In this document: one piece after another, positions 50,258-59,600 of the stretch
Layout: the number at the start of each line of letters is the position of its first letter
Numbering within the stretch: position 1 is the first letter of the stretch
Assembly (NCBI RefSeq): GCF_008386495.1
Contig: NZ_VTHJ01000038.1
Location: 29,713-93,712 of the forward strand
Source of the DNA: Streptomyces tailanensis
GTDB taxonomy: Bacteria > Actinomycetota > Actinomycetes > Streptomycetales > Streptomycetaceae
DNA: 64,000 nucleotides
Reading direction: 5' to 3'
Position numbers and translations under genes: made by a program
Notes under the pieces: generated by a model
Seen by the model: the letters and a program-made list of their open reading frames with translations, nothing else
Databases searched by the model: none
What the model was told of the DNA's origin: nothing

Positions 50258-51610
50258 TCAGCCGCCGAAGAGCTGCGTCCAGTACGTGCCTGCCGTGCCG
50301 CCTCCGGCGAAGCCGACACCTATATGGGTGAAGCCGGGTTTGAGGATGTTCGCGCGGTGCCCGGGACTGTTCATCCAACCGCGTACGACCTCGGCGGCGG
50401 AGCGTTGCCCGCAGGCGATGTTCTCCCCGATGGACCGCCGGGTGGAGCCGGCGGCGGCCGCGCGGTGCCAGGGTTCGCTGCCGTCGGGGGAGGTGTGCGC
50501 GTAGAAGGCGCGCGCCACCATGTCGGCGCTGTGTGCCTGGGCTGCGTTCGTGAGCGGGCGGTCGTAGGAGAGCGGAGGGAGGCCTGCGGTGGCTCGCTCG
50601 GCGTTGGTGAGGGTGATGACCTCGGTGGCTGTTCGCTCCAGGCCGGCCGGGGTGAAGGGCTGGGCCCAGAGTGCCGTCCAGAAGACTGTGCCCGAGAGGG
50701 GGTTGGTGGCGTGTGCGAAGCCCGCCTCGCTGTATGCGGGTCCGTGGAGCGTCCCCTTGGCCTGTTCGTCGGAGAGGCAGTAGTCCACGAACTCGGCGGG
50801 GGTGCGCGGACCTGAGACCAGGTGTTCGCCGATGGTCAGGTATGTATAACCGCCGGCGGTGATGCGTTGGTAGACGGAGACGCCGTCGGCGCTTTCCGAC
50901 GCGAGGCGGCCCTGTGCGGCCATCGCGGTGGCGTGGGCTTGGGCTGCGGCTGTGAGTCGCGGGTTCAGTGATACGGCTTGGGAAGGTGCGCAGGCGCGTG
51001 CCGAGTTGACGAGGCCGAGGAGTCTCACAGCGCTGGCCGGTGGGGGCTGGTCGCGCCCACGCGGCGGAGCCGCAAATGTCACAGCCCCGCGCCCCTGACG
51101 GGGCGCTGATGCGGGCGGAGTCGCAGAGGCGTCCTCGGTCACCTCCACGCCGAAGTCCCTCGCGATCCCCGCCAACCCCTCCGCGTATCCCTGCCCCAGT
51201 GCCCGTATCTTCCAGGCCGGGCCGCGGCGGTACAGCTCCGCCAGCAGCAGTACGGTCTCCCGCTGGGGCCTCGGGGGTGTGAAGCGGGCGATGAGGCGGG
51301 CGCCGGCTCGCGTGACGTGCAGGGTGGGTGGCGGCAAGTGGCCCAGCGGTGTAGCCGGGTCGGCGGGGCTGATGGCGATCGTGACGCGGGTCGCGCCCGC
51401 GCGCAGCGCGGACGGCTCGACCGTCAGTTGCCCGCCGTCGAGGCGGGCCCCCGGCGTTGTCGGCTGGTTGTAGAAGACGAAGTCGGCGTCGCCGCGTACC
51501 TTGCCGGTGTCGTCGGTGATGAGGGCGGAGATGTCGAAGGGGCCTGGCACCCTGATCGTCAGGGTGCCGTTCGGCAGGGGGAGATTGCCCCCGGGTACCA
51601 GCTCGCTCAT
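50258..51610 (-). CDS. TerD-like domain fused to two CAP (SCP/PR-1) domains
   Basis: This 450-residue protein has no signal peptide. Residues 1-160 resemble the TerD tellurium-resistance/stress domain (ELVPGGNLPLP, DADFVFYNQPTTP, VTIAISPAD, VLLLAELYRRGPAWKIRALG), a calcium-binding fold. Then come two CAP repeats. The first (about 205-310) is degenerate. The second (about 328-450) is complete, with NAERATAGLPPL, AHSADMVARAFYAHTSPDG, SIGENIACG and SPGHRANIL. The linker at 168-187 is encoded by a 60-bp repeat. CAP domains are normally secreted, so the cytoplasmic TerD partner makes the location unclear. Confidence 0.85.
   Translation of the reverse strand: MSELVPGGNLPLPNGTLTIRVPGPFDISALITDDTGKVRGDADFVFYNQPTTPGARLDGGQLTVEPSALRAGATRVTIAISPADPATPLGHLPPPTLHVTRAGARLIARFTPPRPQRETVLLLAELYRRGPAWKIRALGQGYAEGLAGIARDFGVEVTEDASATPPASAPRQGRGAVTFAAPPRGRDQPPPASAVRLLGLVNSARACAPSQAVSLNPRLTAAAQAHATAMAAQGRLASESADGVSVYQRITAGGYTYLTIGEHLVSGPRTPAEFVDYCLSDEQAKGTLHGPAYSEAGFAHATNPLSGTVFWTALWAQPFTPAGLERTATEVITLTNAERATAGLPPLSYDRPLTNAAQAHSADMVARAFYAHTSPDGSEPWHRAAAAGSTRRSIGENIACGQRSAAEVVRGWMNSPGHRANILKPGFTHIGVGFAGGGTAGTYWTQLFGG
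51045..51104 (+). repeat. 60-bp palindromic element inside the TerD-CAP gene (copy 3)
   Basis: It begins GGCTGGTCGCGCCCACGCGG and ends CCCCGCGCCCCTGACGGGGC; 58 of 60 bases equal the copy in the CoA ligase. Read on the gene strand it gives PRQGRGAVTFAAPPRGRDQP, the same frame as in the ligase. Confidence 0.9.
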
Positions 51611-51650
51611 CGGTGCCGTCCGTCGCAGTGACCGTCAGCCCGACAACGTC

Positions 51651-51968
51651 TCATCCCCGCAGGGCGGTTCCCGTATCGTTCTGTGCCTCGGTGGCCAACT
51701 CGCCGTGCCGGCCCGCGCGCATCGACCGCAGCGCCAGCAGCAGGACGCCGATGTCGTCGAGGTACACAGGGTCGGGCATGAGGTCGGTCGGCAGGACCAG
51801 GTAGAGGACGGCACCCCAGAAGACCCACTTGGGGCCGGTCGGCAGTCCGGCCCGGCGCAGTTCACGGCGGGTGCGTACGAGTCGGAGGAGCAGCCACACG
51901 GCCACGCCGAGGACGGCGGCCGCGGCCACCGCGATCGCGATGATCACACCCCAGGTCCAGGAATCCAT
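51651..51968 (-). CDS. Small membrane protein, YkvA/DUF1232 type
   Basis: This 105-residue protein has one N-terminal membrane segment (about 6-28) and a DUF1232 core with YLVLPTDLMPDPVYLDDIG (about 56-74). The function of the family is not known. It lies 40 bases upstream of the TerD-CAP gene on the same strand and may be co-transcribed with it. Confidence 0.8.
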   Translation of the reverse strand: MDSWTWGVIIAIAVAAAAVLGVAVWLLLRLVRTRRELRRAGLPTGPKWVFWGAVLYLVLPTDLMPDPVYLDDIGVLLLALRSMRAGRHGELATEAQNDTGTALRG

Positions 51969-52056
51969 CGGTCCCGCCCCTCGCTCGCGTGTACGCGTAC
52001 CCTCTCATCCTCTTTCCCGGGACAGGCGCCGCCTACCACGGTCGGGTGTGGCGGGT

Positions 52057-52440
52057 TCAGTGCGAGGCGCGGGCCAGGTTGTGGTCCACGAGGGCCTGGC
52101 TGACGGCCCTGATGCTGCGGGCGATGTGGTTCAGCTGCATGACCTCGGCCGCGTACATCTTGATCGTGTGCTCGATGACCGACTCGGACATGCCGAGACT
52201 GGGGAGTTCGGAGCGGGCGGTCTGCAGGGCCGTGCGGGCGACGCGGATCTCGTGCTGGACCTGGATCTGGGCGTGGCGGGCGAGCAGGACGGGGTGGCGC
52301 ATCATCGCCGGGTAGCTGCCGTAGCGGGCCGGCACCAGCTCGCGCAGCCACTTGGCCGCGGACCGCTCCCAGTCGTAGCTGCCGGGGGTCTTGACCTGAC
52401 ACGGCCAGTCCGTGCGGATCGGCGAGGAGGTGAGGGCCAT
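52057..52440 (-). CDS. Conserved-looking 127-residue protein of unknown function
   Basis: It is mostly helical, with WLRELVPARYGSYPAMMRHP in the middle, then a long amphipathic helix rich in Gln, Arg and Ala. There are no membrane segments. The ATG at 52440 has GGAG six bases upstream and is preferred over the TTG at 52446. Codon bias supports a real gene. I do not recognise it. The 270 bases upstream contain an A+T-rich island with a palindrome. Confidence 0.7.
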   Translation of the reverse strand: MALTSSPIRTDWPCQVKTPGSYDWERSAAKWLRELVPARYGSYPAMMRHPVLLARHAQIQVQHEIRVARTALQTARSELPSLGMSESVIEHTIKMYAAEVMQLNHIARSIRAVSQALVDHNLARASH

Positions 52441-52617
52441 GTTCAACGCTCCGGTCTTGCATCGACGCCAGTTCAGTGCGACTCGGGTGGAGTCCTGGCG
52501 GCCCCGGTCCAGGGGATGGCCGGGGCCGCCGCGCCCGGGGCGCCGTGGTGGGTAGGAGCGGACGGACCCGGGCGGACGACGTGACGCCGGTGTCCGGCCG
52601 GGTCACGATCCGCGAGC

Positions 52618-52690
52618 AGTATTTATATATACCGATGAGTTTGCAAGGACATGAAAAAATTCATGCCGGGAAAGTTCTGAATAATCCGGT
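52618..52690. promoter_or_regulatory. A+T-rich island with the palindrome ATGAAAAAATTCAT
   Basis: This short stretch is far richer in A+T than anything around it (TATTTATATATACC, AAAAAATTC). ATGAA-AAAA-TTCAT (52651-52664) is a perfect 5-base inverted repeat resembling TGAAA/TTTCA sites of RpiR-type regulators. It lies between the 3' end of an RpiR gene and the 127-residue gene, so it could be that gene's promoter and operator. A 28-residue open frame starts at 52636 but has no ribosome site. Confidence 0.5.
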
Positions 52691-52710
52691 GCTATCGGTA
52701 CGTGGTGGGA

Positions 52711-53634
52711 TCAGTCCCTGAGGAAGAACTGCTGCTGCTCGGACACCTGCTCGTACGCCTCCAGCCGGGCCTGCGTCCGCTCCGGGTCGGCGTCCGTCAT
52801 GGCCTGGAGCAGGGCGGAGGACATCATCACGGGGGCCGCGTAGGAGTCGAAGACGAGGCGTGAGCCGGTGCCGGTGGCGAACACGGCGTCGGCCTCGTCC
52901 GCCAGCGGTCCGAGCCCCAGGTCGGTGACCAGGGCGACCTTCAGCCCGGCGTCGCGGGCGACCTGGAGCGCGGTGAGCGTCTCCTGCGCGTGCCGGGGCA
53001 TGGAGAACGCCAGCACCCAGGTGCCGCCCGCCTCCCGGGACTGCAGCAGGGCGTCGTACGCGACCGTGCCGCCCTTGGTCACCAGCCGGACGTCGGGGTG
53101 GATACGGCGGGCGGCGTAGGCGAAGTACTCGGCGAGCGCGCCGGAGATGCGCAGCCCGAGGACGGTCAGGGGCGTCGAGCGGGACAGGGCGCGGCCGATC
53201 TCGATCACCTGGTCGGGGTCGGCGAAGTCGCGCCGCAGGTTCTCCAGGTTCTCGATCTCGGCGTCCACGGCCGCCTGGAGCTCGTTGCTGCGGTCCGGCG
53301 CGGGGGCGCCCGGTGCGCTGCCGAGCGTGGCGAGCGCGATGGACTGGAGCTGCTCGCGCAGGGCGGGGTAGCCGCTGAAGCCGACGGCCGCGGCGAACCG
53401 GGTCACCGAGGGCTGGCTCACCCCGACGCGTTCCGCGAGATCCGTGATCGACAGGAACGCGGCCTCGGTGATGTGCTCGATCAGGTACTGCGCGATGCGC
53501 CGCTGCCCGGGGGAGAGCCGGGGCCCGTCGAACAGTTCCCTGAGCCGGGACGTGGGGGACTGCTCGGTCTCCGGGGCGGTCCGCCCGGACGTGATCGCTG
53601 ATGCCTGCGCACGTGCCTGCTGCGGCGATGGCAC
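52711..53634 (-). CDS. MurR/RpiR-family transcriptional regulator
   Basis: This 307-residue protein has an N-terminal HTH_6 domain (about 30-105; SITDLAERVGVSQPSVTRFA) and a C-terminal SIS sugar-phosphate-binding domain (about 150-285; VLGLRISGALAEYFAYA, VLAFSMPRHAQETL). The effector is probably a sugar phosphate. GTG 53634 is chosen because GAAGGAGG lies seven bases upstream; an upstream GTG would add ten residues. No sugar operon is directly adjacent. Confidence 0.88.
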   Translation of the reverse strand: MPSPQQARAQASAITSGRTAPETEQSPTSRLRELFDGPRLSPGQRRIAQYLIEHITEAAFLSITDLAERVGVSQPSVTRFAAAVGFSGYPALREQLQSIALATLGSAPGAPAPDRSNELQAAVDAEIENLENLRRDFADPDQVIEIGRALSRSTPLTVLGLRISGALAEYFAYAARRIHPDVRLVTKGGTVAYDALLQSREAGGTWVLAFSMPRHAQETLTALQVARDAGLKVALVTDLGLGPLADEADAVFATGTGSRLVFDSYAAPVMMSSALLQAMTDADPERTQARLEAYEQVSEQQQFFLRD

Positions 53635-53832
53635 CCGCGCGCCTCCTTCGTCTCCCACGACCACTCAACATAGCCCACGGGCTGTGCGGCACCGGGCGGA
53701 TCGAGTCGGACCCCGTGAGGCCCGGCTGGCCTCCTGACCGGCGGGCGCCGTCTCGCGCGACCTGCGCGAACCCTGTTTCGGGCACACCATGGGGGTACCC
53801 GCACCCTGTCGTCCACACCAGGGAGGACGCTC

Positions 53833-54219
53833 GTGACCCTGCCGCGACTGCCCGTGTCCCAGGTCGAGGTCGTGCTTTGCGACTGTTCCGCACAGGACGC
53901 CGAACGCGTCTTCGCCTGCCTGTGCGGCCATTTCGAGTCGGACCGGCGCACCGACGAGCCGCCCCACGAGGCCGGCGACGACCGGCCGACCATGTGGACC
54001 GGCCACTACGACACGGCCGCCGTTCCCACCGGTGCCGAGGAGCACGCCGAACCGCTGTCCGGGCCCGTCACGGTCGACGTACAGGGCAGTCCGCCCGCCG
54101 TACGGCTGCTGCGGGCGGTCCTGGAGGAGGCGTACACCGTGCTCCAGGTGGGTGTGGACGCCGGTGACCAGGAGGTCCAGCTCCAGCTACGGGTAGAGGG
54201 GCCGCGGGGACGTCGCTGA
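53833..54219 (+). CDS. Hypothetical 128-residue protein
   Basis: It is acidic and soluble, with Cys-containing N-terminal strand VEVVLCDCSAQDAERVFACL and a C-terminal strand-helix-strand (AVRLLRAVLEEAYTVL, VQLQLRVEG with slight differences). GGGAGG precedes the GTG start. Family and function are not recognised. It converges with the cholesterol-oxidase-like gene. Confidence 0.65.
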   Translation: MTLPRLPVSQVEVVLCDCSAQDAERVFACLCGHFESDRRTDEPPHEAGDDRPTMWTGHYDTAAVPTGAEEHAEPLSGPVTVDVQGSPPAVRLLRAVLEEAYTVLQVGVDAGDQEVQLQLRVEGPRGRR

Positions 54220-54244
54220 TCGCGAACTCGGGTGTGCGGTTCGC

Positions 54245-55966
54245 TCACGGGAACAGTCGGTCGAGGAAGACGTTCCCGTACACCCCGTGCGGATCGAGCC
54301 GGTCCAGGATCTCCACCGCCCCCTCCCACCCCGGCCCCTCCCCGTCGTCGAAGGACGCCGGTACGACGGTGCCCAGGACCTCCTGGTCGCTCCAGGCGGC
54401 CTCGTCGGTGTAGCCCCAGGCCTTGGACCACTCGACCCGGGTGAGGGCGTGGCCGCCGTCGTACGTGGTGATCAGGAACCGTTCCAGGTCCCGGAAGAAC
54501 GCCTCCGCGTCCCGCGTCCCCGGCAGTGTCAGCACGTTCAGCCACACCGCCGTGTCCCACTCGGGCCGGTCGGCGCGCGGCCGCAGCGCCGACAGCAAGG
54601 GGGCGCGGGCCCCGGCCGCCCCGACGTCGGCCGGATCGTCGAGGCCGCTCACCCGGATCTCGACCGAACCATTGACAGGGAAGCGCCCCTGGGCGGCGTA
54701 CGCGGTGAGCCGCTCCCGGTAGAAGGCGGTGAACTCGGAGACGACGCGCTGTACTTGGTCCCGCGAGGTGAGCACCGCGTACCCGTTTGTCGTGACCCGC
54801 AGTGTCGTCGGCTTCAGATACAGCAGGGTGTTCTTCGACGGCCCCCAGATGTCCGCCGACCGCGTGGTCACCAGGCCCAGCGACGCCGCTGTCAGCTGCG
54901 CGTTGCCCAGCACCGGGGCCAGATGCCAGGCGGCGTCCGACACCATTCGCCCGACGAGGTCGGCGACGACGGGCGGCACGTTGTCGGAGAAGGGGTAGTT
55001 GTACGGCGACGTCACGCGGCGGGAGGTCAGTGGGCGGGTCGGCGCCACGCTCCACACCTTCAGCCAGGGGACCTCGGTGAACGCGAACCAGATCGCTTCC
55101 AGTCGCCCCGCCTCGTCCAGGAAGCTCTCGAAGGTACGGCCCTGGGTGCCCGGCGCGGCGAACAGCTCGGCGGCGGGGATGTCGGTCCGGCTCAGGCACC
55201 GCAGATTCGTGTTGGCCCCCACCCGCAGCACGAACTCCGTGACCAGCGCGCGGCCGACGTGCGTGAGCAGCGCGGCGCCGTCCGCGTCGTCGCGGGTGAA
55301 CGTGCGCAGGACGTACGCGTCGCTGTCGGCGTCCCACACCACCGCCGTCAGCGACAGCACGAGATTGCTGAGCGAGCCGTAGGTGTGACCGGGCAGCCGT
55401 CTCTCCCCGTTGGCCGGGACGGCGGTGCCGTGGGCGTCGATGGCCAGGGCCCCACCGATCGACAGGTCACCGGGCGCCGGGCAGGCCGTCACCCCGAGCC
55501 CATGGCCCTCCAGGAAGGTGAGCAGCGCCTCCGACGAGGCACCGGACCCGACCCGGACGGCGGCGGGGTCGGTGGATAGGAGGGTCATGCCAGTGAGGTG
55601 CGTGGTCGTGTCGACGAGCAGCACCGGTGCGCCGGACTCGGTCCCCGGCGTGATGGTCAGCGGTGACCAGCCGTGGGACAGACCGCGCGGACGAACCTTC
55701 CAGCCTTGTCGCCGGGCCCAGTTGACGACGGCCACCACCTGGTTCGCGTCGGCGGGCGCGCACGCCCACAGCGCGGACGCGGTGATCTCCCCGCCCCAGT
55801 TGCGGTACGCGGACCGGTACAGCTCGACGCCCTCCGGGAAGTCCGGCAGCTCGGCCGCGGCGGCGGCCGGGTCCTGGCGGACGAACTGCGGCGTGAGAGC
55901 GAGCGCGGCGGCGAAGAGCAGGAATCCCCGACGGGACGTTGCGGAAGAGTCGGTCACCGCAGTCAC
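54245..55966 (-). CDS. Secreted FAD oxidase, cholesterol-oxidase type II-like
   Basis: This protein is about 573 residues. A Tat signal (SRRGFLLFAAALALTP) is followed by a PCMH FAD-binding domain (about 65-250; VRPRGLSHGWSPLTI, TACPAPGDLSIGGALAIDAH, GTYGS-like GHTYGSLSNLV). The long C-terminal substrate domain of covalent cholesterol oxidases follows (WLKVWSVAPTRP, YNYPFSDNVP, FPVNGSVEIRVSG). It should oxidise a sterol or similar alcohol outside the cell, giving H2O2. The GTG at 55966 is used; a GTG three codons later is possible. The actual substrate is not shown by sequence. Confidence 0.83.
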   Translation of the reverse strand: MTAVTDSSATSRRGFLLFAAALALTPQFVRQDPAAAAAELPDFPEGVELYRSAYRNWGGEITASALWACAPADANQVVAVVNWARRQGWKVRPRGLSHGWSPLTITPGTESGAPVLLVDTTTHLTGMTLLSTDPAAVRVGSGASSEALLTFLEGHGLGVTACPAPGDLSIGGALAIDAHGTAVPANGERRLPGHTYGSLSNLVLSLTAVVWDADSDAYVLRTFTRDDADGAALLTHVGRALVTEFVLRVGANTNLRCLSRTDIPAAELFAAPGTQGRTFESFLDEAGRLEAIWFAFTEVPWLKVWSVAPTRPLTSRRVTSPYNYPFSDNVPPVVADLVGRMVSDAAWHLAPVLGNAQLTAASLGLVTTRSADIWGPSKNTLLYLKPTTLRVTTNGYAVLTSRDQVQRVVSEFTAFYRERLTAYAAQGRFPVNGSVEIRVSGLDDPADVGAAGARAPLLSALRPRADRPEWDTAVWLNVLTLPGTRDAEAFFRDLERFLITTYDGGHALTRVEWSKAWGYTDEAAWSDQEVLGTVVPASFDDGEGPGWEGAVEILDRLDPHGVYGNVFLDRLFP

Positions 55967-56108
55967 GCTAGGTGGGGTATTGGCACAAGTATCCGATCCG
56001 CCAACTGGATTCACTCGTGTGGGTGAAGTGGCTTGTGTCTGTGGTGGGTTGTCGGGGTGGTGGCGCCATCCAGGGAAGGGGGCATCGACCGAGCCGGGAG
56101 GACGTGCC

Positions 56109-56600
56109 ATGACCGAGGCGAACGACCACCGTGACCGAGGCCGTGACGAGACGGAGGAGGAGCGCGCCGACCGTCGATGGGGCGAGCTCATCCAGGAGGT
56201 GCGGGTCGCGCAGACCGGAGTGCAGATCCTGTTCGGCTTCCTGCTGACGGTCGTCTTCACACCGCGCTACGAGCAGTTGCCGCAGACCGAGAAGACCATC
56301 TACATCGTGACGGTCGTCCTCGGCGCCGCCGCCACCGGCGCCCTTGTCGGCCCGGTCTCCTTCCACCGCCTCGTCACCGGACGGCGCGTCAAACCGGCCA
56401 CCGTGCGCTGGGCGGGCCGAATGACCGTCGCGGGCCTGATCCTGCTCCTCGCCACGATGACGGCGGCGCTGCTGCTCATCCTGCGGGTGGCCACCGACGA
56501 CGCATACGTGCCCTGGCTGGTGGCGTCCCTGCTCGTCTGGTACCTGCTGTGCTGGTTCGCGCTGCCGGCCTGGATCCGGGCCCATCACTCCGGCAGGTGA
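56109..56600 (+). CDS. Four-helix membrane protein, DUF6328-like
   Basis: This 163-residue protein has a charged N-terminal helix (MTEANDHRDRGRDETEEERA) and the WGELIQEVRVAQTGVQILFGF motif, then three more membrane segments. This is a common actinobacterial family of unknown role. GGGAGG precedes the ATG. It diverges from the cholesterol-oxidase-like gene. Confidence 0.8.
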   Translation: MTEANDHRDRGRDETEEERADRRWGELIQEVRVAQTGVQILFGFLLTVVFTPRYEQLPQTEKTIYIVTVVLGAAATGALVGPVSFHRLVTGRRVKPATVRWAGRMTVAGLILLLATMTAALLLILRVATDDAYVPWLVASLLVWYLLCWFALPAWIRAHHSGR

Positions 56601-56666
56601 CGTCCGCCGGTTGGCGTGAACGGTGCTGTTGCCCCTGGGCTTCGTGATGCGCCAGCGTGACGTGTC

Positions 56667-59600
56667 ATGGACCGTGACCAGAGTCGCCTCACCCCGTCCC
56701 TGACCCGCCGTCAACTCCTCGCCGCCACAGGGGCCGCAGCGGTCCTGGGTACCGCGGCCACCGCCACCGCAGCCGTCGCCCGGCCCCGCACCGCCCGCAC
56801 CGGCCTCACCCTCTCCTTCACCCGCGCCACCAACGGATCGGCGACATTCGCCCCCGCCGGTGACACGCTGATCGCCGAGATCCAGAGCGGGCTGTGGTCC
56901 CTACCCCGCACCGGCGGCAAGGCGGTCCCCCTCACCCCGGCCGGTCTCGAACCGAACCGGCCCACCCACTCCCCGGACGGCGAACTCATCGCGTTCTGCG
57001 CCTACCAGGGCGGCGGCTTCCATCTGTGGACCATGCGCCCCGACGGCTCCGACCTGCGACAGCGCACCGACGGACCCTGGGACGACCGGGGACCGGCCTG
57101 GTCGCCCGACGGCACCCGGCTCGCCTTCGGCTCCGAACGCGGCGGCGGCCCCGTCACCCCCGCCAACGGGTGCCCGTACCGCGTCCACGTCCTGGACCTG
57201 AGCACCGGCGACATCACCCGAGTCACCGGACTCCCCGGCCAGGAAGGCCCCCTCCAGGACGGCGCGTGGGAGGACTTCGACCCCACCTGGTCACCGGACG
57301 GCACCCGACTGCTGTTCGTGCGCGCCAAGGTCACCACCACGGCCACGGGCCCGAGCGCGGAGTCCCGGACCATCGCCGCCGTGGCCGCCGACGGCACCGG
57401 CCCGGTGACCGTGGAGCACACCGAGACCGTTGCCGCACAGGTCATGACACCCGCCTTGGCCCCCGACGGCCGCCGCCTCGCCTACTTGCGCACCACCGGC
57501 TCACCGAACGGCTCCTGCACCCTCGTCGTCGACGGCGAGCCCGTCCCGGTCGACGGGGACATCGCACCCGTACCACCCCGCTGGACGGCGGACGGGCAGC
57601 TCCTGCTCACCCTCGACGGACAGTTCACTCTCGTGAACCCCGGCGAACCCGCGCGGCCCGAGGCCATCCCCTTCGAGGGCGTGCTCCCCGTGGACCGGCC
57701 GCGCTACCGCGTCAAGGAGTACGACCTCGGAGAGGCGCGCGTCCGGCCGGTACGCGGCATCCACCTGCCCGCGCTGTCACCCGACGGCCGCAGTGTCGCC
57801 TTCGCCGCCCTGAACTCGCTGTGGCTGGCGGGTACTTCGGGCGGCCGCCCGCCGAAGCGACTGCGGAAGTCGCCGCCCACCCGCTACCTCCTCGCACCCT
57901 CCTGGTCGCACGACGGACGATCCCTCGTCTACGCCGACGACCGCGACGGCCTGCTCGGCGTCTACCGGCACGATCTCGCCACCGGGAAGGAGACCGCCCT
58001 CGCCACCGGCGGCCGCGTCATGCCCGCCCCCTCGCCCGACGGCAAGCGGCTGGCCTGCCTCGACATGACCGGGCGGCTCGTCGTACGCGACCTGGCGAGC
58101 GGCGAGGAACGTGTCCTCGTGACGCCGCTGAACGGTGGCGGCATCCCCGGCAGACCGAGCTGGTCGCCCGACGGACGCCACCTCGCCCTGTGCGACCGCA
58201 ACCGTCTCGGCGCCCGCTTCCGGGAGGGCTACAACCTCATCCGGATCGTCGACGCCACGACCGGCGCCGACCGGCTGCACGCCGTCGCACCCCATACCTC
58301 GATCGCCGACCGGTACGACTCCGGGCCCGTCTGGTCGCCCGACGGCCGCTGGATGGCCGTGATCGTGGAGTCCGCGCTGTGCCTGCTTCCCGTCACCCCC
58401 GACGGCAGCCCACGCGGCGAACTCCGCACCCTCACCACCGAACCCGCCGACCACCCCACCTGGTCAGGCGACTCCAAGACCCTGCTGTACCTCTCCGGCA
58501 CCCGGCTCCGCCTCATCGACATCTCCGGCGCCAACGCCCGTACCGTCCGCGTCCCGCTCGACCGCTCACGCCCCGCACTCGCCGATACGGTCGTCCACGC
58601 CGGACGGCTCTGGGACGGCACCGGCGACACGGTCCGGGACGACGTCGACATCGTCGTACGCGACGGCCGTATCACCGCCGTGGAACCGCATCGGAACACC
58701 CGCCGGGCGGCCCACCGCCACATCGACGCCTCCGCACACACCGTGCTCCCCGGCCTGTGGGACACCCACACCCACCCCTGGCAGAGCACCTACGGCAGCC
58801 GCCAGGCCACCGGGCAGCTGACCTACGGCGTCACCACCGCCGTCTCCCTCGGCGGCTTCGCCTACGAACAGGTGCGCATCCGCGAGGAGGTGGCGTCCGG
58901 CAGGCTCGCCGGACCCCGGCTGCTCACCACCGGTGAACTCCTCGACGGCGCACGGGTCGCCTACAGCATGGGACGCGCCCACCGGACCAGGGAAGGGCTG
59001 CGACGCTCGCTGGAGCGGGGCGCGGCGCTCGACTGGGACTTCGTCAAGACCTATGTGCGAGCGCCGAGTTGGGTGATGAGCGAGGCCGCGCGCTTCGCCC
59101 ACGAACGGCTCGGCATACGCACCGGAGGCCACCTGCTCTCCCCGGGGGTCCAGCTCGGCCAGGACCTGACGACCCATCTGCAGGCCACCCAGCGCGCGGA
59201 GTTCGGACACGCGATCACCACCGCCGGGCGCGCCCACCAGGACGTCGTCGAGATCTACAGCGCACAGGGCGTCGACTTCTCCCTCATCGCGACCCCCTTC
59301 ACCGCCGCGCCCCTCCTCGGCGCGGACCCCTCTCTCGCCGACGACCCCCGCGTGAGTGCCGTCATGCCCCCGTGGGACGCCGCCACCGTACGGCAGTCTG
59401 CGGGCGTCCCACCGACTCCCGCCCAACTCGCCACGCTGCGCACCGAGATCGACATCTACCGGCGGATCCTGGCGGCGGGCGGCCTCATCGCCCTCGGCAC
59501 CGATCAGCCCCTCGGCCCCGTCGGACTCTTCCTCCACCTCGCCCTGCGCGCCCTGCACGACGGCGGACTCACTCCGGCCGAGACCCTGCGCACCGCGACC

